Of a stretch of 64,000 bases of DNA, positions 63,968-64,000 are shown in pieces (position 1 is the first letter of the stretch; every line of letters starts with the position of its first letter). The stretch spans positions 434,001 to 498,000 of the forward strand of contig NZ_VIRN01000064.1 in NCBI RefSeq assembly GCF_008107725.1, read 5' to 3'. A model generated the notes under the pieces. The model was not told the origin of the DNA and did not search any database. It saw only the letters and a list, made by a program, of their open reading frames with translations. This stretch comes from Marinobacter sp. BW6. GTDB lineage: Bacteria; Pseudomonadota; Gammaproteobacteria; Pseudomonadales; Oleiphilaceae. A program made the translations under genes and the position numbers.

Positions 63968-64000
63968 GCAGAACCTCCTGTTCATTGTCGTTGTGGTACC

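Overview
The window is a stretch of chromosome from a gammaproteobacterium. The gene set and protein sequences resemble a marine, Marinobacter-like organism. That is an inference from the ftsX-rpoH order, the class GN sortase cassette typical of marine proteobacteria, and the many c-di-GMP and histidine-kinase genes. Coding density is high and base composition is even, at moderately high GC. I see no rRNA, tRNA, CRISPR array, intact insertion sequence or prophage.

Layout. 1-6.1 kb: the end of ftsX, rpoH, a tartronate-semialdehyde-reductase-like gene with a hydroxypyruvate isomerase, and an OmpR/HAMP-kinase two-component pair. 6.1-13.6 kb: small genes, including greB, an exported unknown, a lone integron-integrase-like N-terminal domain, acyl-CoA-binding protein, two more exported unknowns, a DUF465 protein, a secreted glycerophosphodiesterase, an ElaB/YqjD-holin pair and a beta-barrel protein. 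13.6-20.3 kb: cysK, a giant triple-binding-domain diguanylate cyclase, mgsA, a DUF815 ATPase and a DUF3422 protein. 20.3-25.9 kb: a dedicated sortase system, in which a kinase/regulator pair diverges from a VIT-vWA surface protein and its class GN sortase. 26-36.4 kb: plsC, small membrane proteins, a DUF2202 protein, an OmpA-domain protein with no signal peptide, a rhomboid protease, a zinc-ribbon/membrane/repeat protein, an ABC exporter, and a SCO-chemoreceptor pair. 36.6-40 kb: acnA and a diiron ferritin-like protein. 40-49.2 kb: a signalling island of three similar histidine kinases on one strand, diverging from Hpt-REC-REC-GGDEF, REC-HDOD and REC proteins. 49.3-64 kb: DUF2288, lysO, a THI5/NMT1-like lipoprotein coupled to a PhnD-PAS-GGDEF protein, a Na/Pi transporter, an HD-GYP phosphodiesterase, tatD, ppk2, a DadA-like oxidase, two RNA/SAM methyltransferases with overlapping start codons, and an OmpA porin with calcium-binding-type repeats.

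Together the genes emphasise environmental sensing through c-di-GMP. There are three GGDEF proteins, one HD-GYP and one HDOD protein, and two of the cyclases carry periplasmic solute-binding domains. The other theme is the cell surface: a sortase target, OmpA-type barrels and lipid or phosphate handling. The most distinctive items are the sortase cassette with its variant sorting signal, the three-kinase signalling island, a hairpin that would bury the ribosome-binding site of the glycerophosphodiesterase gene, the orphan integrase N-terminal domain, and an orphan terminator before greB that may mark a small RNA.
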